Positions 20,036-27,362 of a stretch of DNA of 64,000 bases are shown here, in pieces. This DNA comes from Peteryoungia wuzhouensis (GTDB lineage: Bacteria; Pseudomonadota; Alphaproteobacteria; Rhizobiales; Rhizobiaceae). The notes beneath the pieces are model-generated. The model saw nothing but the letters and a program-made list of their open reading frames with translations. It was not told where the DNA came from and did not search any database. A program made the translations under genes and the position numbers. Numbering within the stretch: the stretch's first letter is position 1; each line of letters begins with the position of its first letter. The DNA is taken from positions 225,584 through 289,583 of the forward strand of contig NZ_QJRY01000007.1 in assembly GCF_003205195.1 (NCBI RefSeq), in the 5' to 3' direction.

Positions 20036-20704
20036 TCAGAAGACGAATTCGGCCGCCTTGCGGAAGCCCGGCAGCGGCTTGACCGCAGCATTGAAATATT
20101 CGGTGTAGGACACCGTGCCGCCGGCCTTCACGTAAAGACGGGCACGCGCCGCATTGCCATAACCCACGACGGCGACGAGACGGCCGCCTTCGCGCAGCTG
20201 GCCGAGCAGCGCATCCGACAGATGCTCCACCGCGCCATTGACGAAGATCACGTCATAGGGCGCCTCGGCCGGATAGCCGGCTTCGAGGTTGCCAGCGACG
20301 ACGGCGACATTGTCGTAGCCGAGCGAGGAGAGCTTTTCGGTCGCGCGCAGCACCAGCGCCTCGTCCGATTCGACCGCCACGACGGAGCCTGCGACCAGCG
20401 ACAGAAGAGCTGCCGCATAACCGGCGCCACAGCCGATTTCGAGCACGAGGTCGTCCTTGGTGATGGCCGCCAGCTGCAGAAGCTTGGCAAGCGGCGACGG
20501 CTCCATGATGTAGCGCGCCGGATTGCCGTTGGCAGCCGGGGCAACCTGCATGTCCTCGTCGATATAGGCGAGCGGCTTCAGTTCCGCCGGAACGAAGGCT
20601 TCACGGGGCACCGAAAGGAAGGCCGTCAGCACCGAATGGGACGTGACGTCCGTGGTCCTGATCTGGTTGTCCACCATCTTGGTGCGTGCTGCTGCGTAAT
20701 CCAT
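20036..20704 (-). CDS. pcm: Protein-L-isoaspartate O-methyltransferase family protein
   Basis: The 222-residue protein starts MDYAAARTKMVDNQIRTTDVTSH and has the methyltransferase motif I VLEIGCGAGYAAALL near residue 85, plus FVNGAVEHLSDALLGQLREGGRLV. The family transfers methyl from S-adenosylmethionine to isoaspartyl residues in damaged proteins. The rhizobial group lacks parts of the classic Pcm substrate loop, so the exact activity is less certain. Start at 20704 or one codon earlier. In other Rhizobiaceae I recall tolC lying directly downstream of this gene, but here popZ follows within 191 bases. Confidence 0.85.
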   Translation of the reverse strand: MDYAAARTKMVDNQIRTTDVTSHSVLTAFLSVPREAFVPAELKPLAYIDEDMQVAPAANGNPARYIMEPSPLAKLLQLAAITKDDLVLEIGCGAGYAAALLSLVAGSVVAVESDEALVLRATEKLSSLGYDNVAVVAGNLEAGYPAEAPYDVIFVNGAVEHLSDALLGQLREGGRLVAVVGYGNAARARLYVKAGGTVSYTEYFNAAVKPLPGFRKAAEFVF

Positions 20705-20843
20705 CATGTCCTGTCGCCCCATCTCGGCCGGTCGGGTTTTCCCCCGTGTCTTTAATTGCAGGGCGAGCGCCTTTCAAGTCACGGGCAGGCTTCGGGAACA
20801 GATTATCATTGCACGCCCTCAGACCCGCCCGCCAAAAAGGGCG

Positions 20844-21170
20844 TCACTCTGCGATCGTGTAGCTGCCGGTCTCGCAGAAATCGACCTTGTCGCGCAGGTC
20901 GTAGTAGCTGTCGCCCTCGAAGACCACCCGGATCCTGTAGACGCAGGCATCGGTGCCGTCGTCGATGGTCAACTGCCGCGACTTTCCGCCATAGAGCCCC
21001 TTCTTGCGCAGAAGCTCGACACTCTTGCCGCCATCGACCGGCGAGACATGAACCTGCACGACCATGTTGGACGTCTTGTTTTCAAGCGTAAAGGACAGCG
21101 TCTCGGCTGAGGCGGCGAGCGGGGCGGCAAAGACCGCCGAGGCTGCGAAAAGAGAGAGGATGGTGCGCAT
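20844..21170 (-). CDS. Small secreted protein of unknown function
   Basis: The 108-residue protein has a clear Sec signal peptide (MRTILSLFAASAVFAAPLAASA). The mature domain begins ETLSFTLENKTSNMVVQVHVSP and has two cysteines (DACVYRI and VDFCETG) that could form a disulfide in the periplasm. The fold looks like a small beta-sandwich, but I do not recognise a named family. A GGAG ribosome-binding site eight bases upstream supports the ATG at 21170. It stands alone between pcm and tRNA-Cys. Confidence 0.75.
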   Translation of the reverse strand: MRTILSLFAASAVFAAPLAASAETLSFTLENKTSNMVVQVHVSPVDGGKSVELLRKKGLYGGKSRQLTIDDGTDACVYRIRVVFEGDSYYDLRDKVDFCETGSYTIAE

Positions 21171-21403
21171 GCAAGGAACTCCCGAGTTGATCGATGTCCG
21201 AACACCTGCGCCAGCAGAAACCTCTGGACAATCCGTGACATCGGCCAGTTTCGGGCGCATCCGAGCCTGAGCGGAGATCGGCACAGAATTGGCCGGTCTC
21301 CGGTCGGAAATGCGCGGCAGGAAGGAGTATTGCGGGAGAAAAAAGCAGCGCGTCAGCGCTTTCACAACGCTTGCCCGACACGATATGACGTCTGGAGAGA
21401 AGT

Positions 21404-21477
21404 TGGAGGCCTCGCCCGGAATCGAACCGGGGTGCAAGGATTTGCAGTCCTCTGCGTAACCACTCCGCCACGAGGCC
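21404..21477 (-). tRNA. tRNA-Cys (anticodon GCA)
   Basis: A 74-base cloverleaf is read on the minus strand, starting GGCCTCG with the matching acceptor strand CGAGGCC. The anticodon loop is CTGCAAA (anticodon GCA), the T-arm is GGTTCGATTCC, and the 3' CCA is encoded. Confidence 0.95.
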
Positions 21478-21612
21478 GTCCGGTAGAAAAGAGCGTGTGG
21501 TGGCGCGGATTTAGACGCGATCTAAAAAAACCGCAAGAGGCATTTTCGGGAATCGGCTGTTTTTCGACACACGCTTGCGCGGCCCTCCAAAAAGCGGCGC
21601 CACTCTCCCCGC

Positions 21613-21852
21613 TCACCCCCGCCGATTGAGCAGACGCATGGCAGACAGCGTGTCTGCGGCTTCCGCGAGCTTGGTTGGATCGGTGATGCCTGCGAGATAG
21701 AGCTTGATCACCGCCTTGCCGACGCTTTCCCGATGGATATCGCGGTCACGTCCACTGCTGAGCGCGCCGATTCCGCGCATCGCGTCTTCCATGATGCTGA
21801 AGTCTTGTGGCGTGAGTATCATCGGGATCCCCGCCGTCTGGAGGTTGATCAT
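21613..21852 (-). CDS. Small hypothetical protein
   Basis: The 79-residue protein reads MINLQTAGIPMILTPQDFSIMEDAMRGIGALS onward. It is mainly helical by composition (HRESVGKAVIKLYLAGITDPTKLAEAAD), without a signal peptide or membrane segment. A GAGG sequence five bases upstream supports the ATG at 21852; an internal ATG ten codons later is the alternative. I do not recognise the family. It sits between tRNA-Cys and a small membrane protein gene. Confidence 0.65.
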   Translation of the reverse strand: MINLQTAGIPMILTPQDFSIMEDAMRGIGALSSGRDRDIHRESVGKAVIKLYLAGITDPTKLAEAADTLSAMRLLNRRG

Positions 21853-21993
21853 TCACCCTCACCCATTTTTTTTCGGAGGAACCGTTCGGGCAGGATCGCC
21901 GTTCGGTGTGCCCCGACTGTCTGAGCTTTCTACGCTGCTTTGAAAGCGCGCGCATTTCACTAAGACATGTCCGGGGGCACCGGGGAGCGGCGA

Positions 21994-22296
21994 TCAGCCT
22001 TGCACGGGCGGACCCCGGCGTGCCGCCCTTCTGCGGCTCCACCAGACGGCTGCTCGGCGGCGGCGGCGGCGGACGAAAGCGAGGTCATGCGAGAGCACGA
22101 CGAGGCCGAGCGGCACCATCCAGAAGCCGAGCACCGGCAGGAAACCGAGAATCCCGCCGCCGATCAGCGCAGACCCTGTTGCGATCCGACCCGCCCTGGA
22201 ACGGGGGATCGGGATCTCGAAACGGCCCAGCACGAGGCGACCACGGGCCTGGTCGATGCGGTAATGTCGTTCTGCCAAGGTCTCAAACTCCAGCAA
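21994..22296 (-). CDS. Small membrane protein of unknown function
   Basis: About 100 residues. A polar N-terminus precedes a hydrophobic glycine-rich hairpin (GSALIGGGILGFLPVLGFWMVPLGLVVLS) that forms one long or two short membrane segments. An arginine-rich C-terminus follows (FVRRRRRRAAVWWSRRRAARR). Similar short proteins with this loop and basic tail occur in rhizobia, but I know no function. The frame begins with TTG at 22296 and has no good ribosome-binding site, so the start is uncertain. It is divergent from tRNA-Asn. Confidence 0.65.
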   Translation of the reverse strand: MLEFETLAERHYRIDQARGRLVLGRFEIPIPRSRAGRIATGSALIGGGILGFLPVLGFWMVPLGLVVLSHDLAFVRRRRRRAAVWWSRRRAARRGPPVQG

Positions 22297-22386
22297 TTGC
22301 AGCGATCTTCAGCATCCGCCCCCGCTCGAGCAGATGGGTGGTCCACAAATAAAAACAAGGCGATGACATTTTTTTTGAAAAACCGC

Positions 22387-22414
22387 TTGGCAAACGGACC
22401 GAGCATCAGTATTA
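22387..22414 (+). promoter_or_regulatory. Candidate promoter of tRNA-Asn
   Basis: TTGGCA and GTATTA are separated by 16 bases and end 28 bases before the tRNA. Nine-base inverted arms CCGCTTGGC (22383-22391) and GCCAAGCGG (22430-22438) bracket the promoter. The assignment is by spacing only. Confidence 0.4.
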
Positions 22415-22442
22415 CCCCGCTCACACCGCGCCAAGCGGCTGT

Positions 22443-22517
22443 TCCCTGGTAGCTCAGCGGTAGAGCATTCGACTGTTAATCGACAGGTCGCCGGTTCGAA
22501 TCCGGCCCGGGGAGCCA
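22443..22517 (+). tRNA. tRNA-Asn (anticodon GTT)
   Basis: A 75-base cloverleaf starts TCCCTGGTAGCTCAGCGGTA. The anticodon loop is CTGTTAA (anticodon GTT), the T-arm is CGGTTCGAATCCG, and it ends in an encoded CCA. A strong terminator follows. Confidence 0.96.
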
Positions 22518-22529
22518 TCTCATTCTTAA

Positions 22530-22565
22530 AAGGCCTGCGCGGATAATGCTGCGCAGGCCTTTTTG
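22530..22565 (+). terminator. Rho-independent terminator of tRNA-Asn
   Basis: Ten-base arms AGGCCTGCGC and GCGCAGGCCT around a ten-base loop are followed by TTTTTG. Confidence 0.92.
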
Positions 22566-22703
22566 TTTCTCCTTCGATCCAACGGCACTGCATGCTCCGC
22601 CATGATCGCAGCGTCGTCCGGTCTGAAACCCCCTATTCATCTTTGGCTGCTATTCGCATTTGCAGAGATTTTGACCGATCAAAGCATGCAGGAGAATAGG
22701 CCG

Positions 22704-22931
22704 ATGTGGCTCCAGCTTCATGACGGGGATGGCTTCCCCCTCTTCGTGAACATGGACAATGTGGTGGATTTCCGCTGGTACGAGCGGGAGGGCTATACCT
22801 GCCTGCTGACCACCGCGCCCGTCGCCGAAAAGCTGCACCGGCTTTATGTGCGCGAAAACGCCGAGAAGATCATGGCGCTGCTGCGCGCCGAACAGGATCG
22901 GCTGCGCACCGGCAGCCGCGGGGCCGCATAA
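22704..22931 (+). CDS. Small hypothetical protein
   Basis: The 75-residue protein reads MWLQLHDGDGFPLFVNMDNVVDFRWYE and ends in a basic helix (ENAEKIMALLRAEQDRLRTGSR). It is soluble with no signal peptide. The pattern of a short beta-rich domain plus terminal helix is seen in conserved rhizobial proteins of unknown function. GGAGAATAGG upstream supports the ATG at 22704 over one six codons earlier. It precedes the photolyase gene by 148 bases on the same strand; no functional link is evident. Confidence 0.7.
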   Translation: MWLQLHDGDGFPLFVNMDNVVDFRWYEREGYTCLLTTAPVAEKLHRLYVRENAEKIMALLRAEQDRLRTGSRGAA

Positions 22932-23079
22932 CGGGCCAAGCCTGCGTCCCACATCGTCGCGACTGAGAAGCCGCCCGAACGCAGGAGGAGGCAACGGCGG
23001 ACAAAAGCGCGGACATGCGTGATCTTTCCGCCTGCGGGCTGCGTATGGCTTAGACAAAGCCAACGACAAGAAGATTGCC

Positions 23080-24540
23080 ATGCCCGCTGATGCCGCTCCC
23101 TCCCGTCCCAAAACCGTCCTTCTCTGGTTCCGCAAGGATCTGCGGCTTGCCGACAACGCAGCCCTTGCCACGGCCGTCGATGAGGGCGCCGAGGTCATCC
23201 CGGTTTATATCCTGGAACCTGAAGACGCCGGCACCGGCCCGCTCGGGGCAGCGCAGGCCTGGTGGCTGCATCATTCGCTGGAGGCCCTTGCCAGCTCTCT
23301 GATGCACCATGGCAGTGGGCTCGTCTTGCGCCGGGGGCCGGCATCCGAGGTGCTCAAAGCCCTGATTTCCGGGACGGGCGCCGATGCCGTCTTCTGGAAC
23401 CGGCGCTACGATCCGCCGGGCATTGCCATCGACAAGGCGATCAAGGCTGATCTGACCGAGCGCGGGCTGGTCGTGCGCAGCTTCGCCGGCCAGATCCTGC
23501 ATGAACCCACAAAGCTGAAGACAGGGGCCGGCGGCAATTTCCGCGTCTACACCCCGTTCTGGAAGGCACTTGAAGCGTCCGGCGAACCGGCCGAACCGAT
23601 CCCGGCGCCGGCCCGCATCCCCTCGCCCGCCTCGCCTCCCAAAAGCGACGCGCTCGAAGACTGGGCGCTCTTGCCGACGAAACTCAATTGGGCCAAATCC
23701 TTCGAAGGTCCCTGGCAGCCCGGCGAGACGGGCGCACAAAAGCGGCTCGCCGCGTTCGTCCAGTCCGGCCTCAAGGGCTACCGCACCCGCCGCGATTTCC
23801 CCGGCGAAGCGCATGTCTCGATGCTATCGCCGCATCTCGCGCTCGGCGAAATCTCGCCAGCGAGCGTCTGGCATGCGACGCGCGGTCTGTCGGAGGACTA
23901 TTCCAGCGAAGACTATATCCATTTCCGCAAGGAACTCGTCTGGCGCGATTTCTCCTATCACCTGCTCTTCCATTTCCCGGATTTGTCTACCCGCAACTGG
24001 AGTGCCAAATTCGACGCCTTCCCCTGGCGCGACGCGCCGGACCTCTTGGAGAAATGGCAAAAGGGCCAGACCGGCTATCCAATCGTCGATGCCGGCATGC
24101 GCCAGCTCTGGCAGACCGGATGGATGCACAACCGCGTCCGCATGATTGTCGCCTCCTTCCTGATCAAGGATCTCTTGATCGACTGGCGGGAAGGCGAGCG
24201 CTGGTTCCGCGACACGCTTGTCGATGCCGACCCGGCCTCGAATGCCGCCAGCTGGCAATGGGTCGCCGGCTCCGGCGCCGACGCCGCCCCCTTCTTCCGC
24301 ATCTTCAACCCGACCAGCCAGGGCGAGAAATTCGACCCCGAGGGCGTTTACGTCCGCCGCTTCGTGCCGGAGCTGAAGGACATGCCGGATAAATTCATCC
24401 ACAAGCCGTCAGAGGCGCCGCTGACAGTGCTGCGGGAAGCAGGCGTGAGCCTCGGCAAGACCTATCCGCTGCCGATCGTCGATCACGGCAAGGCACGGGA
24501 TGCGGCGATGGCGGCGTTTCAGGGGTTGAAGGGGGAGTGA
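23080..24540 (+). CDS. phrB: Deoxyribodipyrimidine photolyase (class I CPD photolyase)
   Basis: The 486-residue protein has the N-terminal photolyase alpha/beta domain (VLLWFRKDLRLADNAAL). The C-terminal FAD-binding domain includes FRKELVWRDFSYHLLFHFP, GQTGYPIVDAGMRQLWQTGWMHNRVRM, the DWREGERWF segment, and the ASWQWVAGSGADAAPFFRIFNP signature. It uses near-UV/blue light to reverse cyclobutane pyrimidine dimers. Length and motifs fit the class I bacterial enzymes. It is a stand-alone gene; no damage-response site is obvious upstream. Confidence 0.95.
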   Translation: MPADAAPSRPKTVLLWFRKDLRLADNAALATAVDEGAEVIPVYILEPEDAGTGPLGAAQAWWLHHSLEALASSLMHHGSGLVLRRGPASEVLKALISGTGADAVFWNRRYDPPGIAIDKAIKADLTERGLVVRSFAGQILHEPTKLKTGAGGNFRVYTPFWKALEASGEPAEPIPAPARIPSPASPPKSDALEDWALLPTKLNWAKSFEGPWQPGETGAQKRLAAFVQSGLKGYRTRRDFPGEAHVSMLSPHLALGEISPASVWHATRGLSEDYSSEDYIHFRKELVWRDFSYHLLFHFPDLSTRNWSAKFDAFPWRDAPDLLEKWQKGQTGYPIVDAGMRQLWQTGWMHNRVRMIVASFLIKDLLIDWREGERWFRDTLVDADPASNAASWQWVAGSGADAAPFFRIFNPTSQGEKFDPEGVYVRRFVPELKDMPDKFIHKPSEAPLTVLREAGVSLGKTYPLPIVDHGKARDAAMAAFQGLKGE

Positions 24541-24610
24541 GGGGCTAGGCTTCCAGCCTTGAAAGTCTGTGGAGATCGTTCGCTTGATCGACACCCTACC
24601 CTCCGCTAAA

Positions 24611-24628
24611 ATGACCACATATAGTCAT
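24611..24628 (+). promoter_or_regulatory. Candidate autoregulatory operator of the vapBC-type operon
   Basis: Inverted arms ATGAC and GTCAT are separated by CACATATA and lie 15 bases before the antitoxin ATG. Antitoxins of this class normally bind palindromes at their own promoter. The arms are short, so this is tentative. Confidence 0.35.
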
Positions 24629-24642
24629 CTCGGGAGGTCCCC

Positions 24643-24897
24643 ATGTCGAGCATGAGTGTTGCCGATGCCAAGGCCGGTTTTGCGAGCCTCGTGGACGAAG
24701 CAGCCAATGGCGAGTTCGTAACGATCACCCGCCACGGGAAACCTGCTGCCATGCTGGTCAGTGTCGAGGCCGGAGAGGCGGCGAAACGGGCGATGGCGAA
24801 GCCGAGGCCGAACTTCGGCGAGTTCCTGATGTCCTATCCCGGCCCTGCCGATCTCGAACGCAACCCATCTCCCATGCGGGATGCCGAGCTTGAGTAG
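24643..24897 (+). CDS. Type II antitoxin, Phd/YefM family (VapB-like)
   Basis: The 84-residue protein has the Phd/YefM N-terminal DNA-binding domain: MSVADAKAGFASLVDEAANGEFVTITRHGKPAAMLVSVE. A C-terminal tail (FGEFLMSYPGPADLERNPS) should wrap the toxin. It neutralises the PIN-domain toxin encoded just downstream and probably represses its own promoter. GGGAGG upstream gives a good ribosome-binding site. The last 17 bases overlap the toxin gene, so translation is coupled. Confidence 0.9.
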   Translation: MSSMSVADAKAGFASLVDEAANGEFVTITRHGKPAAMLVSVEAGEAAKRAMAKPRPNFGEFLMSYPGPADLERNPSPMRDAELE

Positions 24898-25336
24898 CGG
24901 CTTCCTCATCGACACCAATATCATCTCCCTCTTTTCGCCCGACCGGAAGCCGGCGCCGTCTGAGGCGATGCGGATGTGGTTCCGGGAACAGGGCGATATC
25001 CTCTACGTATCAACCATCACCTTGGCCGAGATCGAGAAGGGCGTGCGCCGCCTGCACCGTCTTGGTGGCGTAGACAGGGCGCAGCGCTTGAGTGCCTGGC
25101 TCGATTCGATCACCGAAACTTTCGGCGACCACGTCCTCCCTGTTGATCCCATCGTCGCCCGGATCGCCGGCGGCCTCGATGATGTCGCGACAGCAACGGG
25201 TGCCCATCCGGGCTTCGCCGATATCCTGATTGCCGCAACCGCCAAGGCCTATGGGCTGACCTTGATCACCGCCAATCTGAGACACTTCATGCCTCTCGGC
25301 GTGGCCTGTGATTTTCCGGAAGCCTTCCGAACCTAA
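24881..25336 (+). CDS. vapC: Type II toxin, PIN-domain ribonuclease (VapC-like)
   Basis: The 151-residue protein is a PIN domain with the acidic active-site residues D in FLIDTNIIS near residue 11, E in ITLAEIEKGVRRL near 49, D in HPGFADILIAATA near 115 and D/N in TLITANLRHF near 133. VapC toxins cleave tRNA or rRNA when freed from the antitoxin. It overlaps the antitoxin gene by 17 bases. A TTG three codons downstream could also serve as the start. The pair is a small accessory module between core genes. Confidence 0.92.
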   Translation: MPSLSSGFLIDTNIISLFSPDRKPAPSEAMRMWFREQGDILYVSTITLAEIEKGVRRLHRLGGVDRAQRLSAWLDSITETFGDHVLPVDPIVARIAGGLDDVATATGAHPGFADILIAATAKAYGLTLITANLRHFMPLGVACDFPEAFRT

Positions 25337-25546
25337 CTCCCCCGAACGCATTTTCCCTCCCGCCGCCGCCGCGCGAAAAGCCATTCCTTGCCATTCCCGG
25401 CATCCGAGCCGAAAAGACCGGTACAATCCCGCGCCAGCCGCTTAACCCGCATAATTTTGTCCAGAAGGGCAAAATTGCGCGGTGCCCCGGTTTTCTTCCC
25501 CGCGCATTTGGTTCTAGTGTCCGCGTCAGACGAAAAGGCACATCTC

Positions 25547-26584
25547 ATGGCATTTCATCCTTCCGTTCTCGAAGCGATCGGCAATACACCCTTGATCCGG
25601 CTGAAGGGCGCCTCGCAGGCGACCGGCTGCACCATTCTCGGCAAGGCCGAATTCCTCAATCCCGGCCAGTCGGTGAAGGATCGCGCGGCCCTCTTCATCA
25701 TCCGCGATGCCGAGCGGCGCGGCTTGCTGCGCCCCGGCGGCGTGATCGTCGAGGGCACGGCCGGCAATACCGGAATCGGGCTGACACTGGTTGCCAAGGC
25801 GCTCGGTTATCGCACCGTGATCGTCATCCCGGAAACCCAGAGCCAGGAAAAGAAGGACGCGCTGAAGCTGCTCGGCGCCGAACTCGTCGAAGTGCCGGCG
25901 GTGCCCTACAAGAACCCCAACAACTACGTGAAGATCTCCGGTCGTCTCGCCGCCCAGCTTGCAAAGACCGAGCCGAACGGGGCGATCTGGGCGAACCAGT
26001 TCGACAACACGGTCAATCGCGACGCCCATATCGAGACGACGGCGAAGGAAATCTTCGAGCAGACCGGCGGCGCCATCGATGGCTTCATCTGCGCGGTCGG
26101 CTCGGGCGGAACGCTGGCCGGCACCGGCATCGGCCTTCGCAACAGGAAGCCCGGCGTCAAGATCGGCATCGCCGATCCCGAGGGTGCGGCGCTCTACGAA
26201 TATTACAAGAACGGCGAGCTCAAATCCTCGGGCTCCTCGATCACCGAAGGCATCGGCCAGGGCCGCATCACGGCGAACCTCGAAGGCTTCACCCCCGATT
26301 TCGCCTATCAGATCCCGGATTCGGAAGCGCTCGACATCGTCTTTGATCTCGTCGAAAACGAGGGCCTGTGCCTCGGCGGCTCGTCGGGCATCAACATCGC
26401 GGGCGCCATCCGCTTGGCCAAGGAACTCGGCCCCGGCCACACCATCGTGACGATCCTCTGCGACTACGGCAATCGCTACCAGTCCAAACTGTTCAACCCC
26501 GACTTCCTGCGCTCCAAGAACCTGCCGATCCCGGCCTGGCTCGAAAAGCGCGCCGATTTCGATCTCCCCTTTGAGACCGCCTGA
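25547..26584 (+). CDS. cysK: Cysteine synthase A (O-acetylserine sulfhydrylase)
   Basis: The 345-residue PLP enzyme starts MAFHPSVLEAIGNTPLIRLKG. It has the active-site lysine in NPGQSVKDRAA near residue 46, the substrate loop VEGTAGNTGIGL, and the PLP phosphate-binding GSGGTLAGTG. It makes cysteine from O-acetylserine and sulfide in the cytoplasm. It is followed by an AlaX-type editing protein and a mercaptopyruvate sulfurtransferase on the same strand with short gaps, suggesting a sulfur and amino-acid operon. The frame is open upstream but the ATG at 25547 fits the family. Confidence 0.93.
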   Translation: MAFHPSVLEAIGNTPLIRLKGASQATGCTILGKAEFLNPGQSVKDRAALFIIRDAERRGLLRPGGVIVEGTAGNTGIGLTLVAKALGYRTVIVIPETQSQEKKDALKLLGAELVEVPAVPYKNPNNYVKISGRLAAQLAKTEPNGAIWANQFDNTVNRDAHIETTAKEIFEQTGGAIDGFICAVGSGGTLAGTGIGLRNRKPGVKIGIADPEGAALYEYYKNGELKSSGSSITEGIGQGRITANLEGFTPDFAYQIPDSEALDIVFDLVENEGLCLGGSSGINIAGAIRLAKELGPGHTIVTILCDYGNRYQSKLFNPDFLRSKNLPIPAWLEKRADFDLPFETA

Positions 26585-26604
26585 CATCCATTGAAAGCAG
26601 TACC

Positions 26605-27342
26605 ATGACCACCATCGCCCTCTACCGCGACGATTTCTATCTCTCGACGGCGGAGGCGGTGGTGACATCAGTTCATGAGGACGGCACAGTCGAACTCGAC
26701 CAGACCTGCTTTTATGCCGCCTCCGGTGGCCAGCCAGGCGATACCGGTTTCCTCGAACGCGAAGACGGCAGCCGCATCCAGCTTTCCGAAACGCGACACG
26801 GTGCCAGCAAGGACATCATCCTTCACCGACCGGCCGAGGGCGAGCCCCTGCCCTCACTGGGCGAAAAACTCGTGCTGCATGTCGACTGGCCGCGCCGCTA
26901 CAAACTCATGCGCATGCACACCGCCTGCCATCTGCTCTCGGTCGTCTGCTCCTATCCGATCACCGGGGCGGCCGTCGGCGAAGAAGAAAGCCGGGTCGAT
27001 TTCGACATGGCGGACACGATCGACAAGGATCAGGTGACGGCAGACCTGATGAAACTCGTCGGTGAAAACCATCCCGTATACCTTCAGTGGATCACGGATG
27101 ACGAACTCGCCGGCAACCCCGGCATCGTCAAGTCGAAGAATGTCCGCCCACCCGTCGGCTTAGGCCGCGTTAGCCTTGTCTGCATCGGCGAGAACTCCGC
27201 CGTTGACAGCCAGCCCTGCGGGGGCACACATGTTTCCGAGACCCAGGAGGTCGGTGCGATTCATATCGCCAAGATTGAAAAGAAGGGCAAGGAGAACCGC
27301 CGGTTCCGCATTCGCTTTGGAGCCCCGGACGCTTCTGCCTGA
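26605..27342 (+). CDS. alaX: Alanyl-tRNA editing protein (AlaX-type)
   Basis: The 245-residue protein matches the free-standing editing domain of alanyl-tRNA synthetase. The N-terminal beta-barrel contains FYAASGGQPGDTG. The editing site has zinc ligands HxxxH in MRMHTACHLLS near residue 106 and CxxxH in SQPCGGTHVSE near 205. Such proteins hydrolyse Ser- or Gly-tRNA-Ala in trans. It begins 20 bases after cysK and ends 20 bases before the sulfurtransferase gene, so the three are probably one operon. Confidence 0.92.
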   Translation: MTTIALYRDDFYLSTAEAVVTSVHEDGTVELDQTCFYAASGGQPGDTGFLEREDGSRIQLSETRHGASKDIILHRPAEGEPLPSLGEKLVLHVDWPRRYKLMRMHTACHLLSVVCSYPITGAAVGEEESRVDFDMADTIDKDQVTADLMKLVGENHPVYLQWITDDELAGNPGIVKSKNVRPPVGLGRVSLVCIGENSAVDSQPCGGTHVSETQEVGAIHIAKIEKKGKENRRFRIRFGAPDASA

Positions 27343-27362
27343 GGCAATTACGGGAGAAGTGC

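Noticed and set aside
21404..22517. An integrated element between tRNA-Cys and tRNA-Asn
   Set aside because: No integrase, no repeated tRNA 3' end and no compositional shift are visible between the two tRNA genes.
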